From Candidatus Poribacteria bacterium (GTDB taxonomy: Bacteria > Poribacteria > WGA-4E > JAJDTR01), in contig JAJDTR010000042.1 of assembly GCA_022827055.1 (NCBI GenBank), positions 1 to 64,000 on the forward strand: 64,000 bases of DNA. The letters run 5' to 3'. Positions within the stretch are counted from its first letter, which is position 1, and each line of letters begins with the position of its first letter. Of this stretch, positions 25,225 through 34,033 are shown in pieces. Position numbers and translations under genes: made by a program. A model generated the notes under the pieces. The model saw only the letters and a list, made by a program, of their open reading frames with translations, did not search any database and was not told where the DNA came from.

Positions 25225-27621
25225 TTAACTACGCAACTCGCCTCCCAATTCTGCACCTAACCTTTTGACGATTTTCTCATGAACGCGATCTACCTGTTCA
25301 TCGGTAAGGGTTTCCGTCGAGGAGGAGTATTCGATGGCATAGGCGAGGCTTTTCTTGCCATCCGGCACTTGATCTCCGATGTAGAGATCGAACAGACGCA
25401 CGGATTTGACCAAAGCGCCGCCGGAAGAACGGATGAGTTCAACGGGACTACTTGCGGGAAGCTCGGCGTCTACCACGATGGCAAGGTCCCGATTGACGCT
25501 CGGATAGATTGAAATCGGCTCAACCCGGCGAGTTAAATCCGCCGCACCTGCCAAGACCTCAAAGTCTAACTCGAACAGGTATGCCTTGTACCCAAGATCG
25601 TAGCTCTCAAGCACCTCCGGGTGAACTTCTCCAAAAATACCGAGAGATTCCCCATTCACGGAGACGGCTGCGTTTCGACCGGGATGGAGGACAGGATGCC
25701 GTGTGGTTGCGATGGCGTAATCGGATATACCGCACACGTTGAGCAAACCTTCGACGATTCCCTTGGTGTCGAAGAAATCCGCTGCCCGGTATGGGTCGCC
25801 ATGAACGCCAGCCCCAACATTCCCCGCGATGACACCTGACACACGTTCAGGCTCGTTAGGCAACTCGGAGTCTCCGCTAGGCACGAACACTCTGGAGATC
25901 TCGAAAAGTTGGATATTTTCTACGCGATAGTTTCGATTTCGCTGTGCATTCTCAAGCAGACTGGGAATGAGCGTTGTTCGCATGATCGACATGTCTTCGC
26001 TCAGAGGATTGCGGATTTCGAGCGCATCCCTCGCGCGATCGGATGTCTCTAGTCGTATGCGATCTAGGCTCTGCGCGTCGTAGAAGGAGTAGTTGATCGC
26101 TTCCATCATCTCCGACGCAACCAGGTAGTCCCTCACTCGCTCTCGCAACTCCGATATTGCGGTCGACGGAGCGGTAGGAATATCGCCCGTTGGCATCGTT
26201 GTTGGAATTCTGTCGTAACCGTACACGCGTGCGATTTCCTCGATTAGGTCAATCTCGCGACTGACATCCGGTCGAAACGTCGGAACAGTGACTTCAAATG
26301 TGGACGACACGTTGAATCCGAGACGGGTTAGAATCTCGGTCATTTTGTCAGAGGAGATCTCAGTTCCAAGCACGAAGTTGACACGCTCCGGTCTCAGCTT
26401 TACTTGCACCGGGGTCTGTCTCCCCGGATAAACATCGACGATTCCCCTCGCGATTTCTCCTCCAGCCAGTTCCGCGATTAGCTGAGCCGCACGATTAATC
26501 GCCGATATGACCCCCTCCGGATCCGCGTCGCGCTCGAACCGGTGCGAGGCTTCGGTGTGCATACCCAGCGCTTTTGAGGTTTTTCGAATGCTTGGCGGAT
26601 GGAAGTGCGCGCTCTCAAGCAGCACATCGACCGTTTGGTCGGAGATCTCCGAATCAAATCCTCCCATAACCCCCGCCAGCGCGACCGGTTTCTCGGCATC
26701 GGCGATAACCAGCATGTCCGATGTGAGATTTCGTTCCGTTTTATCAATCGTCGTGAGGGTTTCGTGGGGCGCCGCCCGTCTTACAACAATCCGGTTTTCA
26801 GCCAGTTTATGATAGTCGAAGGCGTGGAGCGGGTGACCACATTCCATCAGGACAAAATTGGTGATATCAACGACATTATTGACCGCCCCAACGCCGATCG
26901 ATTCTAGCTTCCGCTGCAGCCATTTCGGTGACGGGGCAACCGTGACGCCTCGAATAACCCGAGCCGCGTACCGCGGGCATAGTTCCGGCGCGTCAATCGA
27001 AACACTCGTCAGTTCTTGGACATTTGCGGTGCCTTCTTTCACATGGACTGACGGCAGCTTAACAGGATTGCCCGTTTCCGCCCCGATTTCCCGTGCGATG
27101 CCAATCATACTGAGACAATCCGGACGGTTCGGCGTAATCTCAAGCTCCAAAACAGCGTCGTCCAGTCCCAACGCCGCGGCTAACGGCGCGCCGATAGGTG
27201 AATCGTCGGAGAGCTCCATCAAACCGGACGTGTCTTCGCCGATTCCGAGTTCCGTTTCCGAGCAGAGCATTCCGTGCGATTCTTCAGCGCGGATTTTCGC
27301 CGCTTCTATCTTCAAGCTGGTAGCCAACTTAGCACCAACCAGCGCGACTGGGGCGACCAACCCTTCGCGGGCGTTCGGAGCGCCGCACACGATCTGCACA
27401 TCCGCACTCTTTCCCACATCAACATCGCAAAGGACGAGTTTGTTCGCGTTCGGGTGGTTTCTAACAGCGTTTATTCTGCCGACGACCACGCCGTCCAACC
27501 CCTCTCCGAGTTGTTTGATGGATTCGGTCTCGACCCCGAGCATCAACAATCGATCTGCCAGTGTCTCGGGAGAGAGGTCAAAATCAATGTACTCTTTTAA
27601 CCAGTTTATCGACACATTCAT
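25225..27621 (-). CDS. pheT: phenylalanine-tRNA ligase beta subunit
   Basis: 798 residues, the usual bacterial size. N-terminal MNVSINWLKEYIDFDLSP, the tRNA-binding (EMAP-like) domain VVVGRINAVRNHPNANKLVL at about 45-150, the B3/B4 editing domain around 210-390 (NNVVDITNFVLMECGHPLHA), B5 at about 400-475, the catalytic-like core at about 480-690 (EEIARVYGYDRIPTTMP) and the C-terminal anticodon-binding FDX-ACB domain with YPSVNRDLAIVVD. It follows pheS after 279 bases, a longer gap than usual that holds an inverted repeat. Confidence 0.96.
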   Translation of the reverse strand: MNVSINWLKEYIDFDLSPETLADRLLMLGVETESIKQLGEGLDGVVVGRINAVRNHPNANKLVLCDVDVGKSADVQIVCGAPNAREGLVAPVALVGAKLATSLKIEAAKIRAEESHGMLCSETELGIGEDTSGLMELSDDSPIGAPLAAALGLDDAVLELEITPNRPDCLSMIGIAREIGAETGNPVKLPSVHVKEGTANVQELTSVSIDAPELCPRYAARVIRGVTVAPSPKWLQRKLESIGVGAVNNVVDITNFVLMECGHPLHAFDYHKLAENRIVVRRAAPHETLTTIDKTERNLTSDMLVIADAEKPVALAGVMGGFDSEISDQTVDVLLESAHFHPPSIRKTSKALGMHTEASHRFERDADPEGVISAINRAAQLIAELAGGEIARGIVDVYPGRQTPVQVKLRPERVNFVLGTEISSDKMTEILTRLGFNVSSTFEVTVPTFRPDVSREIDLIEEIARVYGYDRIPTTMPTGDIPTAPSTAISELRERVRDYLVASEMMEAINYSFYDAQSLDRIRLETSDRARDALEIRNPLSEDMSIMRTTLIPSLLENAQRNRNYRVENIQLFEISRVFVPSGDSELPNEPERVSGVIAGNVGAGVHGDPYRAADFFDTKGIVEGLLNVCGISDYAIATTRHPVLHPGRNAAVSVNGESLGIFGEVHPEVLESYDLGYKAYLFELDFEVLAGAADLTRRVEPISIYPSVNRDLAIVVDAELPASSPVELIRSSGGALVKSVRLFDLYIGDQVPDGKKSLAYAIEYSSSTETLTDEQVDRVHEKIVKRLGAELGGELRS

Positions 27622-27694
27622 AGGTGATGTTTCTCCGTTTTTAAATCATTCGCCGCAATGGAGTCTTCAATCCTCATATCCCCAGTTTCGCCTC

Positions 27695-27726
27695 GAAACC
27701 GAGTTTTTTCCGCAAACCTCGGTTTC
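27695..27726. repeat. GAAACCGAG inverted repeat between pheS and pheT
   Basis: GAAACCGAG (27695-27703) and CTCGGTTTC (27718-27726) form a perfect 9-bp hairpin with a 14-base loop. The same arm sequence bounds the 98-base element at 48187-48284, so this looks like a shortened relative. No gene is present in 27622-27900. Confidence 0.6.
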
Positions 27727-27900
27727 TCTCTTCCAACCTCGTGCAGGGTGGATTCGACGATCGTCAAATCGCAGTTTTCCTCTCGTGGCTTCAGTCTTAA
27801 TAGAAAAACCGCAGTTCCATCATCCACTCCAGAAGATTGAGGATGGCGTGTAAGGGGATCTTCCATCCTTCCGCCCTTCCATCCTTCCAATCCGAACATC

Positions 27901-28917
27901 TCAGAACTGCCGCAGGAACCGTAAATCGTTCTCATAGAGCGCGCGTATATCCGGAATTCCGTAGCGTATGCTCGCGATCCGTTCGACTCCCATCCCGAAG
28001 GCAAAGCCGGTGACCTCGTCCGGATTGTAGTTGGCATATTCGAAGACGTTCGGATCGACGGCTCCCGCGCCTAGAATCTCGAGCCACCCGCTTCCGGAAC
28101 ATGTACGGCAGCCGCTGCCGCTGCACACCGTGCAGGAGATATCGACCTCGGCGCTCGGCTCCGTAAAAGGAAAGAAGTGCGGACGAAACCGCATGTCGGT
28201 TTGATCGCCGAACATCTGGCGCGCGAATGAATGAAGAACACCTTTCAACTCACTGAACGTGACATGATAATCGACCAGCAATCCTTCGACCTGATGGAAG
28301 GTCGGTGTATGCGACACATCGTAGTCGTGTCGATAGGCTTTCCCGGGTACGATGATCCGCACCGGCGGTGCATGTTTTTCCATGAAACGCACTTGAACCG
28401 GCGAGGTGTGCGTTCGCAAGAGCACCTCATCCGTGATGTAAAGCGTGTCCTGAAGATCGCGGGCGGGGTGATCCGCAGGCGTGTTCAGCGCGTCAAAGTT
28501 GTAATATTCGTGTTCGATTTCCGGTCCGTCGGCGACATGGAATCCCATCCCTCGGAAAATCTGCTGGATCCGCTCAAGAGTTTGCGTGATGGGGTGCTTT
28601 ACCCCCAACTGCGGGCGCCTGCCCGGCAAGGTGATATCAATCGCCTCCATTGCAAGCTGATTCTCGCGTTCCTGTCGAGCTAATTTTTCGCCGACCTCCT
28701 CAAAAGCCGTCGTCAGATTCCCCCTAACCTCATTTGCCAGTTTCCCGATGACCGGACGCTCCGCCGCGGACAGTTTTCCCATTCCCCGCATTACGGTGGA
28801 TAACCGCCCCTTCCGACCGAAGTACTTAATCCGAAGTTCCTCAAGGTCGGCTGAATTCGCCACCGCTTGAAGTTCGGACAGCGCTTCAGCCTCAATTTTC
28901 TTCAGTTCTTCTTGCAT
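27901..28917 (-). CDS. pheS: phenylalanine-tRNA ligase alpha subunit
   Basis: 338 residues from ATG 28917, which has GGGAGA six bases upstream; a TTG at 28935 would add six residues. N-terminal coiled coil (1-90), then class II motifs: RRPQLGVKHPITQTLERIQQ, FDALNTPADHPARDLQDTLY, motif 2 RIIVPGKAYRHDYDVSHTPT and motif 3 GFAFGMGVERIASIRYGIPD. A CxxC-like cluster (CTVCSGSGCRTC) precedes WLEILGAG as in many PheS proteins. The mRNA leader is a T-box riboswitch. Confidence 0.96.
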   Translation of the reverse strand: MQEELKKIEAEALSELQAVANSADLEELRIKYFGRKGRLSTVMRGMGKLSAAERPVIGKLANEVRGNLTTAFEEVGEKLARQERENQLAMEAIDITLPGRRPQLGVKHPITQTLERIQQIFRGMGFHVADGPEIEHEYYNFDALNTPADHPARDLQDTLYITDEVLLRTHTSPVQVRFMEKHAPPVRIIVPGKAYRHDYDVSHTPTFHQVEGLLVDYHVTFSELKGVLHSFARQMFGDQTDMRFRPHFFPFTEPSAEVDISCTVCSGSGCRTCSGSGWLEILGAGAVDPNVFEYANYNPDEVTGFAFGMGVERIASIRYGIPDIRALYENDLRFLRQF

Positions 28918-28941
28918 GTTTATCTCCCGTGGCAACGCAAC

Positions 28942-28988
28942 AAAAAACGCCTATCACTCCAGTCCCTAGGGACGAAAGCAATAGGCGT
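28942..28988 (-). terminator. T-box intrinsic terminator before pheS
   Basis: On the minus strand ACGCCTAT-type arms (28981-28988 and 28947-28954) enclose a second hairpin GTCCCTAGGGAC (28962-28973), and the stem is followed directly by TTTTTT. This is the terminator alternative to the antiterminator containing the T-box sequence. Confidence 0.85.
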
Positions 28989-29240
28989 CAACTTCCGCGG
29001 TACCACCCTAATTAACAGATTTCAAAATCTGTTCACTTTATTGATTAGTCAATTACGGTGACCTTCCGGCGCGAGCCTACTTTGCCAATTTGGCGTTCAA
29101 CTCGGCAGCTCCGGGATGAAATTCGGCGATTGGTCTCGAAAATGCGCTCACAGCCGACGACGCATTCTCTCTTTTCGAGACATTCCTACCGCTTACTGTG
29201 TCCCTTCAAAGCCTTTAGCGAAATTTCTTCGATAGTTCCG
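28942..29240 (-). promoter_or_regulatory. T-box riboswitch controlling pheST
   Basis: The conserved T-box AGGGTGGTACCGCGG is seen on the minus strand at 28995-29009, followed by the terminator at 28942-28988 and then pheS. Upstream a long leader of about 230 bases can hold Stem I. A UUC triplet followed by A (minus strand 29120-29117), within CCGAATTTCATCCCGG, is a reasonable Phe specifier but I could not fold Stem I with certainty. In known T-boxes uncharged tRNA pairs with the specifier and the T-box bulge to favour readthrough. The element starts right after rplT, so it may also govern readthrough from the infC operon. Confidence 0.9.
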
Positions 29241-29244
29241 ATCA

Positions 29245-29592
29245 CTATCCTTTCGCCAGTTCCACAATCCGACCGAATCCCTTCTCATCGCGAACGGCGA
29301 GGTCCGCCAATACTTTTCGGTTCAGATTGACTCCAGCCTTTTTCAATCCGTTCATCAGGCGACTGTACGAGGTTCCATGCGCTCTGGCGGCGGCGTTGAT
29401 TCGCGCGATCCAGAGCTGTCTGAATTCTCGCTTACGAGCGCGTCGATGGGCATAGGCATAATTCCAACCCTTTTCAACCGCCTCGACAGCGGATCGCCTC
29501 AGGTTGTTGCGCCCACCGCGATAGCCCTTCGAAAGCTTCATGATTCTCTTGCGGCTTTTTCGGCGGACACTTCCGGTTTTGACTCTTGGCAT
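29245..29592 (-). CDS. rplT: 50S ribosomal protein L20
   Basis: 115 residues with the family's basic N terminus [20 protein letters not shown] and [15 protein letters not shown], and the C-terminal globular part [21 protein letters not shown]20 is a 50S assembly protein and in several bacteria represses its own infC-rpmI-rplT operon. Gap to rpmI 32 bases; last gene of the infC operon before the T-box. Confidence 0.97.
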   Translation of the reverse strand: MPRVKTGSVRRKSRKRIMKLSKGYRGGRNNLRRSAVEAVEKGWNYAYAHRRARKREFRQLWIARINAAARAHGTSYSRLMNGLKKAGVNLNRKVLADLAVRDEKGFGRIVELAKG

Positions 29593-29624
29593 CCTTAACT
29601 CCTCAACAGTAAAAGAATTGAACC

Positions 29625-29819
29625 TCAGTTCTGAATTAAACGATTAAGCTTTTTTACATTTGTTGGATCGGCAAGGGTACTTCGTCTTAACCGTCGTTTA
29701 CGTTTCGTCGTCTTGGTCAAAAACAGATGACCTGAATTGGCGCGATACCGACGAATTTTTCCCGTGCCGGTTACTTTCAAACGTTTCGCTGCCCCTTTAT
29801 GCGTTTTTATTTTTGGCAT
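29625..29819 (-). CDS. rpmI: 50S ribosomal protein L35
   Basis: 64 residues starting [20 protein letters not shown], followed by [16 protein letters not shown], the full L35 signature. Between infC (29 bases upstream) and rplT in the classic order. Confidence 0.97.
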   Translation of the reverse strand: MPKIKTHKGAAKRLKVTGTGKIRRYRANSGHLFLTKTTKRKRRLRRSTLADPTNVKKLNRLIQN

Positions 29820-29848
29820 TCAGTTTATCCTCAATTAGGCTACGACTG

Positions 29849-30406
29849 CTAAGATGATTTTTGTGATGACTTTGGCGTAAGAATCATAAGCATGACTCGT
29901 GTTTCCATCCGAGGCGGTTGCTCGACATCGGCGATTTCGGCGACATCCTCCGCAAGCCGCTGCAGCATCAATTTGCCGAGATTTGTATGCAACATCTCGC
30001 GCCCCTTGAATCTGACCTCCGCCTTGACCTTCCAACCGTGACCCAGAAACTCCTCGGCGTGCCGCTTCTTGAATTGATAGTCATGCTCCGCCGTATCAGA
30101 TCGGAACTGGATTGTCTTCAAGACAACCTTGGCTTGTTTCTTCTTGGCTTCCTTCGCCCGTTTGCTCTTCTCATACTGGAACTTGCCGTAATCCATGATT
30201 CGGCAAACAGGCGGATCTGCGTTGGGAGACACTTCTACCAAATCCAGCCCTACCGCTTCGGCACGCTCCACGCCTTCTCTGGCCGAAATAACGCCGAGTT
30301 GTTGGTTGTCTTCATCGATTACGAAGACTTCCTTTGCCCGAATCTGGCGGTTTACTCTGTTTTGCGGTTGCCCCTTTTTCGGGAGCCGTCTGCCTCTATG
30401 TTGTAT
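29849..30406 (-). CDS. infC: translation initiation factor IF-3 with AUA start codon
   Basis: The frame open from an in-frame GTG at 30271 gives only 140 residues and lacks most of the IF3 N-terminal domain. Continuing upstream in frame gives RVNRQIRAKEVFVIDEDNQQ and LGVISAREGVERAEAV, the true N domain. The frame reaches a stop (TGA) two codons before an ATA at 30406. That ATA is eight bases after a strong GGAGG (30415-30419), so the start is AUA, giving 185 residues. Rare start codons (AUU, AUA, AUC, CUG) are the rule for infC because IF3 rejects them, creating feedback. The C domain contains PPVCRIMDYGKFQYEKSK. Confidence 0.93.
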   Translation of the reverse strand: MQHRGRRLPKKGQPQNRVNRQIRAKEVFVIDEDNQQLGVISAREGVERAEAVGLDLVEVSPNADPPVCRIMDYGKFQYEKSKRAKEAKKKQAKVVLKTIQFRSDTAEHDYQFKKRHAEEFLGHGWKVKAEVRFKGREMLHTNLGKLMLQRLAEDVAEIADVEQPPRMETRVMLMILTPKSSQKSS

Positions 30407-30579
30407 TTTTCACACCTCCACGTGCGTGACGGTTTTTATACGGCAAAGAAAATAGTATATGGCATTGAAAAACCATCTGGCGAGCAAGATGCTGCGACCT
30501 AGAGATTACTCGTGCATCCGACAGAGAACTCTTAGATTCAACCATCTCGGTCAAGTGCGGCGACCATAGATTGCGGTGT

Positions 30580-30608
30580 ATTCTAGCATATTCGACTGGC
30601 GGATGCAA
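30580..30608 (-). promoter_or_regulatory. predicted promoter of infC-rpmI-rplT
   Basis: On the minus strand TTGCAT (30608-30603), a 17-base spacer and TAGAAT (30585-30580) with TGC before the -10. The leader to the AUA start is about 165 bases, long enough for an L20-type control structure, though I do not see one clearly. Confidence 0.65.
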
Positions 30609-30656
30609 GCCAAAATCCCCCGTGAATACTCAGAAGACCTGTTACTGAGCGGGATC

Positions 30657-33251
30657 TCAAGCCTTTGAATGCCAAAAGGCGGCGACCATTGCCGTCATCG
30701 GAATCGCCAGGACGAGGCCAAGCGTCCCAGCCAACAGCCGCACAATCTCGGCGGCGACCACACCCACGCTCAATAGCTCGACCGGCGGGGATTGGAACAG
30801 ATCCACGTTGGGCGCAGCCACCGCCAAGACTAACAGCAACCGCGCTCCGAGGTAGGCAAACACCAGTGTGTTTACCATTGTTCCGAGAATGTCGGTGCCG
30901 ACGTTCATCCCGGATGCGATTAATCGCCACGTGGGCATGTTCGGGTTCGCCCGACGAATCTCCTCCATCGAGGAGGACACTTCGATCGCGCCGTCCACGG
31001 CGACGCCCAGCACGCCCATCAACATGCCTGCCACCAGCAACTGGCTGAAGTCGAAGGGCGGCGTTCGCATGGCTTCGACGATGTCCGCGGACATGGCGTT
31101 TTCCAACCCGGAAAAGCGAAGGTACTTCTGCGCGAACATGACAATCATGCCCGAGACGAGGATTCCACCCATTGTTCCCAAAACTGCGGAAAACGTCTTT
31201 CGGCTGGGCCCGATTACAAATACGAGCGACACAAAAGCGACCATGCCCGAAGTCAACGTGACGACGAAGACAGCGTGCGTCCCGCCCACGATTAAGGGGA
31301 GCATGAAGAAATAGATAATAATCCCTGAAATAATCATGGCGCAGGCGGTACGTACCCCTTCCATCCGTCCGACGACGATAATCAGTAGAAACATCAGTCC
31401 CAGCATCAGCACCAAGAAGCCGTCGCGCCCATACTCTTGGACGATATTCACCAAGCTAATCTGATCGGGTGTTCCGCCGACGCGGCAGAGCACGACATCA
31501 CCCGGCGTGGCAGGAATACTCAGCAGGGGCATGTTGTGGTTCACAATGTTTCGCAGCACGAGCCTCTGCCCCTTGTAAAGCCCCGACAACATCTCAATCT
31601 CAAGGATATGATGCTCCGTATTCGCCTCGTAGATGGTCAAGCTGCCTCCAACCATCCTTGCGGCATACGTTTGTTCCCTGTCCTTGTCGGTTATCAACCA
31701 CCGGCTATCCTTCCACGCTTTGATTTGGACATCTACATTCTGCGAGAGCGGGACTCCGTTGAATTCAAATTCATTTCGCAAATCATCGGGAATCGCCCGA
31801 TTCTCCAGATCGTCCGTGTAATCCGATTCCGACTCAAATAAAAACTTTGCGTTGGATTCAAGCAGGCTCAAGACCCTCCCCTTTGCGTACTCGGACTTGG
31901 AAACGACGTTCCCATTCTGGTCGCGGTGTTCGGTGATTGTTGCGGATGTGTTATTCAATCTTTGATAAATCAAGACTGAGCCGACGAGCACGACAATCAT
32001 CGCGCCCGAGACAGCGAATCGCCCCTTACCGCTTGGCTTATCGATTTGTAGGAGTTCCTGAAGTTCTTCGGCAGTCGGCGCGTCTTCGTGAATCTCGGTC
32101 AACTCCACCTTCCTGTATTTCGTCAGAATTCCGGCAATGGCAGCGGCGATTGGAACCGTCAATACGAGACCGATTGTTCCCACGATAGCCTGTATTATTG
32201 CAACCGATGTTGCTTCGTCATTGGCTAACCTGAGGAAGGGGTAAAGCACGCCGACCTCGGGAAATTCGATAGTGGGCAGCAACATGGTGATGAGATGGGC
32301 GCCGAGGTAGGCAAAAATCAGTGTGTCCGCCATCGTGCCCATGATGTCTCTACCCACATTTAGTCCGGCGCGTATGGCTTGGCGAACCGTGATGTTCGGG
32401 TTGACCTGCTTTACTTCATGCACCGACGAGGAGATGGACATCCCGACATCCATCATCGCGCCAACGGCGCCAAGGATGATACCCGCGGACAGTATCCCCG
32501 CGAAATTCCAGCCGTGCGAACTTTCCGTCCTCCAGAGCGCTATGCCGAGTTCCAAAAAGCCGAATTCCTCCGCAAGACCGGTCAAGACCATGGCTTGTTG
32601 ACTGATAAGGGAAAGAATCCCGACAGCAGCCAAACCCCCAAGCGTTCCCAAGACACCGGAGATTACCTTGAAGCTGAATCCGGTAATGGTGACAAAGGTA
32701 ACTATGGTGAGGAATGCGGCTATGCCCAAAGCGACAGTTATCGGATTAAAACCGCGCACCATCAGGGGGACAAGGATGTAAAGCACGCTCAAGCCGGTGA
32801 AAAAAAGCGTCAAGATAGCTCGTACCCCTTTCATACCCGCAACGAGGATAATCAAAGTCCCCAGCAGCCAGGCTAGATACAGGAGAAAGGGAGTGCGAAA
32901 GTACGCGCCCATGTGAACTTCATTGATTGTGGTTTGGTTCTGTTGCCTGAGAGGGATTTCGAGAAACAGCACGTCGTTTTTCTTGATTGTGCGGTCACTG
33001 AACTTGCGACCTATCCAGATGTTGTCTACGTTTACCGTTTCTCCACGGAATTGTCCGGAGAGGATGCGAAAAGTAAGAATCTGGTCGACGTTCTCACTCG
33101 TGTCCACATTGACCACGCGCCCAAGGCAGATCAATTTCCTTAAAGCGCCGTGGTGCACCACCTCGGCGAAGCGATACAATTTTATATGCAATAATACAAC
33201 AATCACTGCCAGGGCGAGAACGCCAATGATTTTCAAGTTCTTCTCATTCAT
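30657..33251 (-). CDS. YibE/F-family membrane protein, two fused copies
   Basis: 864 residues with about 14 membrane segments. The first half (about 1-390) has an N-terminal helix, an extracytoplasmic beta-rich part and then the YibE/F membrane core: SGVLGTLGGLAAVGILSLIS, GAVGAMMDVGMSISSSVHEV, GRDIMGTMADTLIFAYLGAH. The second half (about 405-864) repeats the same order: SAVLGTMGGILVSGMIVMFA, GVLGVAVDGAIEVSSSMEEI, GTDILGTMVNTLVFAYLGAR. So two complete units are joined in tandem; most family members have one. Function of the family is unknown. The stop lies within 80 bases of the infC promoter. Confidence 0.88.
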   Translation of the reverse strand: MNEKNLKIIGVLALAVIVVLLHIKLYRFAEVVHHGALRKLICLGRVVNVDTSENVDQILTFRILSGQFRGETVNVDNIWIGRKFSDRTIKKNDVLFLEIPLRQQNQTTINEVHMGAYFRTPFLLYLAWLLGTLIILVAGMKGVRAILTLFFTGLSVLYILVPLMVRGFNPITVALGIAAFLTIVTFVTITGFSFKVISGVLGTLGGLAAVGILSLISQQAMVLTGLAEEFGFLELGIALWRTESSHGWNFAGILSAGIILGAVGAMMDVGMSISSSVHEVKQVNPNITVRQAIRAGLNVGRDIMGTMADTLIFAYLGAHLITMLLPTIEFPEVGVLYPFLRLANDEATSVAIIQAIVGTIGLVLTVPIAAAIAGILTKYRKVELTEIHEDAPTAEELQELLQIDKPSGKGRFAVSGAMIVVLVGSVLIYQRLNNTSATITEHRDQNGNVVSKSEYAKGRVLSLLESNAKFLFESESDYTDDLENRAIPDDLRNEFEFNGVPLSQNVDVQIKAWKDSRWLITDKDREQTYAARMVGGSLTIYEANTEHHILEIEMLSGLYKGQRLVLRNIVNHNMPLLSIPATPGDVVLCRVGGTPDQISLVNIVQEYGRDGFLVLMLGLMFLLIIVVGRMEGVRTACAMIISGIIIYFFMLPLIVGGTHAVFVVTLTSGMVAFVSLVFVIGPSRKTFSAVLGTMGGILVSGMIVMFAQKYLRFSGLENAMSADIVEAMRTPPFDFSQLLVAGMLMGVLGVAVDGAIEVSSSMEEIRRANPNMPTWRLIASGMNVGTDILGTMVNTLVFAYLGARLLLVLAVAAPNVDLFQSPPVELLSVGVVAAEIVRLLAGTLGLVLAIPMTAMVAAFWHSKA

Positions 33252-33796
33252 TCAGGTGTTTCCTCTTCCGCCATCTTCTCAAGAATTTAACGTAACTGTT
33301 TTGTTCAGCCAAAACGAGTGGCAATATTGGTTTGGCAGTGTATTGCACCTGACAATCAGCTGCCGGCTTTCCTGGATTATTTGTGGGAGGGGCATCTTGC
33401 CCCGATATTCCGCGTTCACGAAAAATCAACTCCCTAAAAAACCATGCAATGAAAATCTACTTTCGGTAGGGAATCGCTCCTGCATCGGGGCAAGGGGGAT
33501 CTCTATCGCAATCCATTTGCACCAATTGGAGCACCGCGATTGCACCGCTCGGTGCGGCGTCCAAGCGCATCTACAAAGCGCAATGCGTGTTTGTGCGGGG
33601 TCGTAACTCATTCCGTACGACAAACTGACCCATAGTCGCAAGTTTAATGCCTTTGACGCCGGATTGTGATTCAATCTTAGCAAACCTTCCCGACTATCGT
33701 CAATAAAATGCGCCTTCGTACTTGTCTCTGTAGGAGCGATCTCCAGGTCGCGATTCCCCACTAAAACGAAAAAAACGAAAAATTATCCACAAATGG
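33252..33796. other. gap with repeats, no gene
   Basis: Contains a degenerate GGGAGGGGCATCTTGCCCCG palindrome (33384-33404), a cap-only fragment GGGGGATCTCTATCGCAATCC (33494-33514, without a unit) and a forward GTAGGAGCGATCTCCAGGTC element (33730-33753). Confidence 0.6.
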
Positions 33797-33825
33797 TTGA
33801 CAAAATTCGCAAAACTCTGTATAGT
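33797..33825 (+). promoter_or_regulatory. predicted consensus sigma70 promoter
   Basis: TTGACA (33797-33802), exactly 17 bases, TATAGT (33820-33825): the best match to consensus in the window. The next gene starts at 34034, leaving a 5' leader of about 200 bases. Confidence 0.7.
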
Positions 33826-34033
33826 ACTAGTTATCTGGTGGATGATTTTTAATGACATACAATATCTAGATTATTGGCGCGTTATGCATGCGAAACCTTC
33901 GCAAACCGCGTATTTTAGCGTGTCAGTATACAGTATGTGATCTGTGATTGAACACAATATATACTAGCATCATCTCTCGGTATTTTCCGGTTTTTACCGC
34001 CCTCCCGTATGGATCATTTTTAAGAGATTTCAG

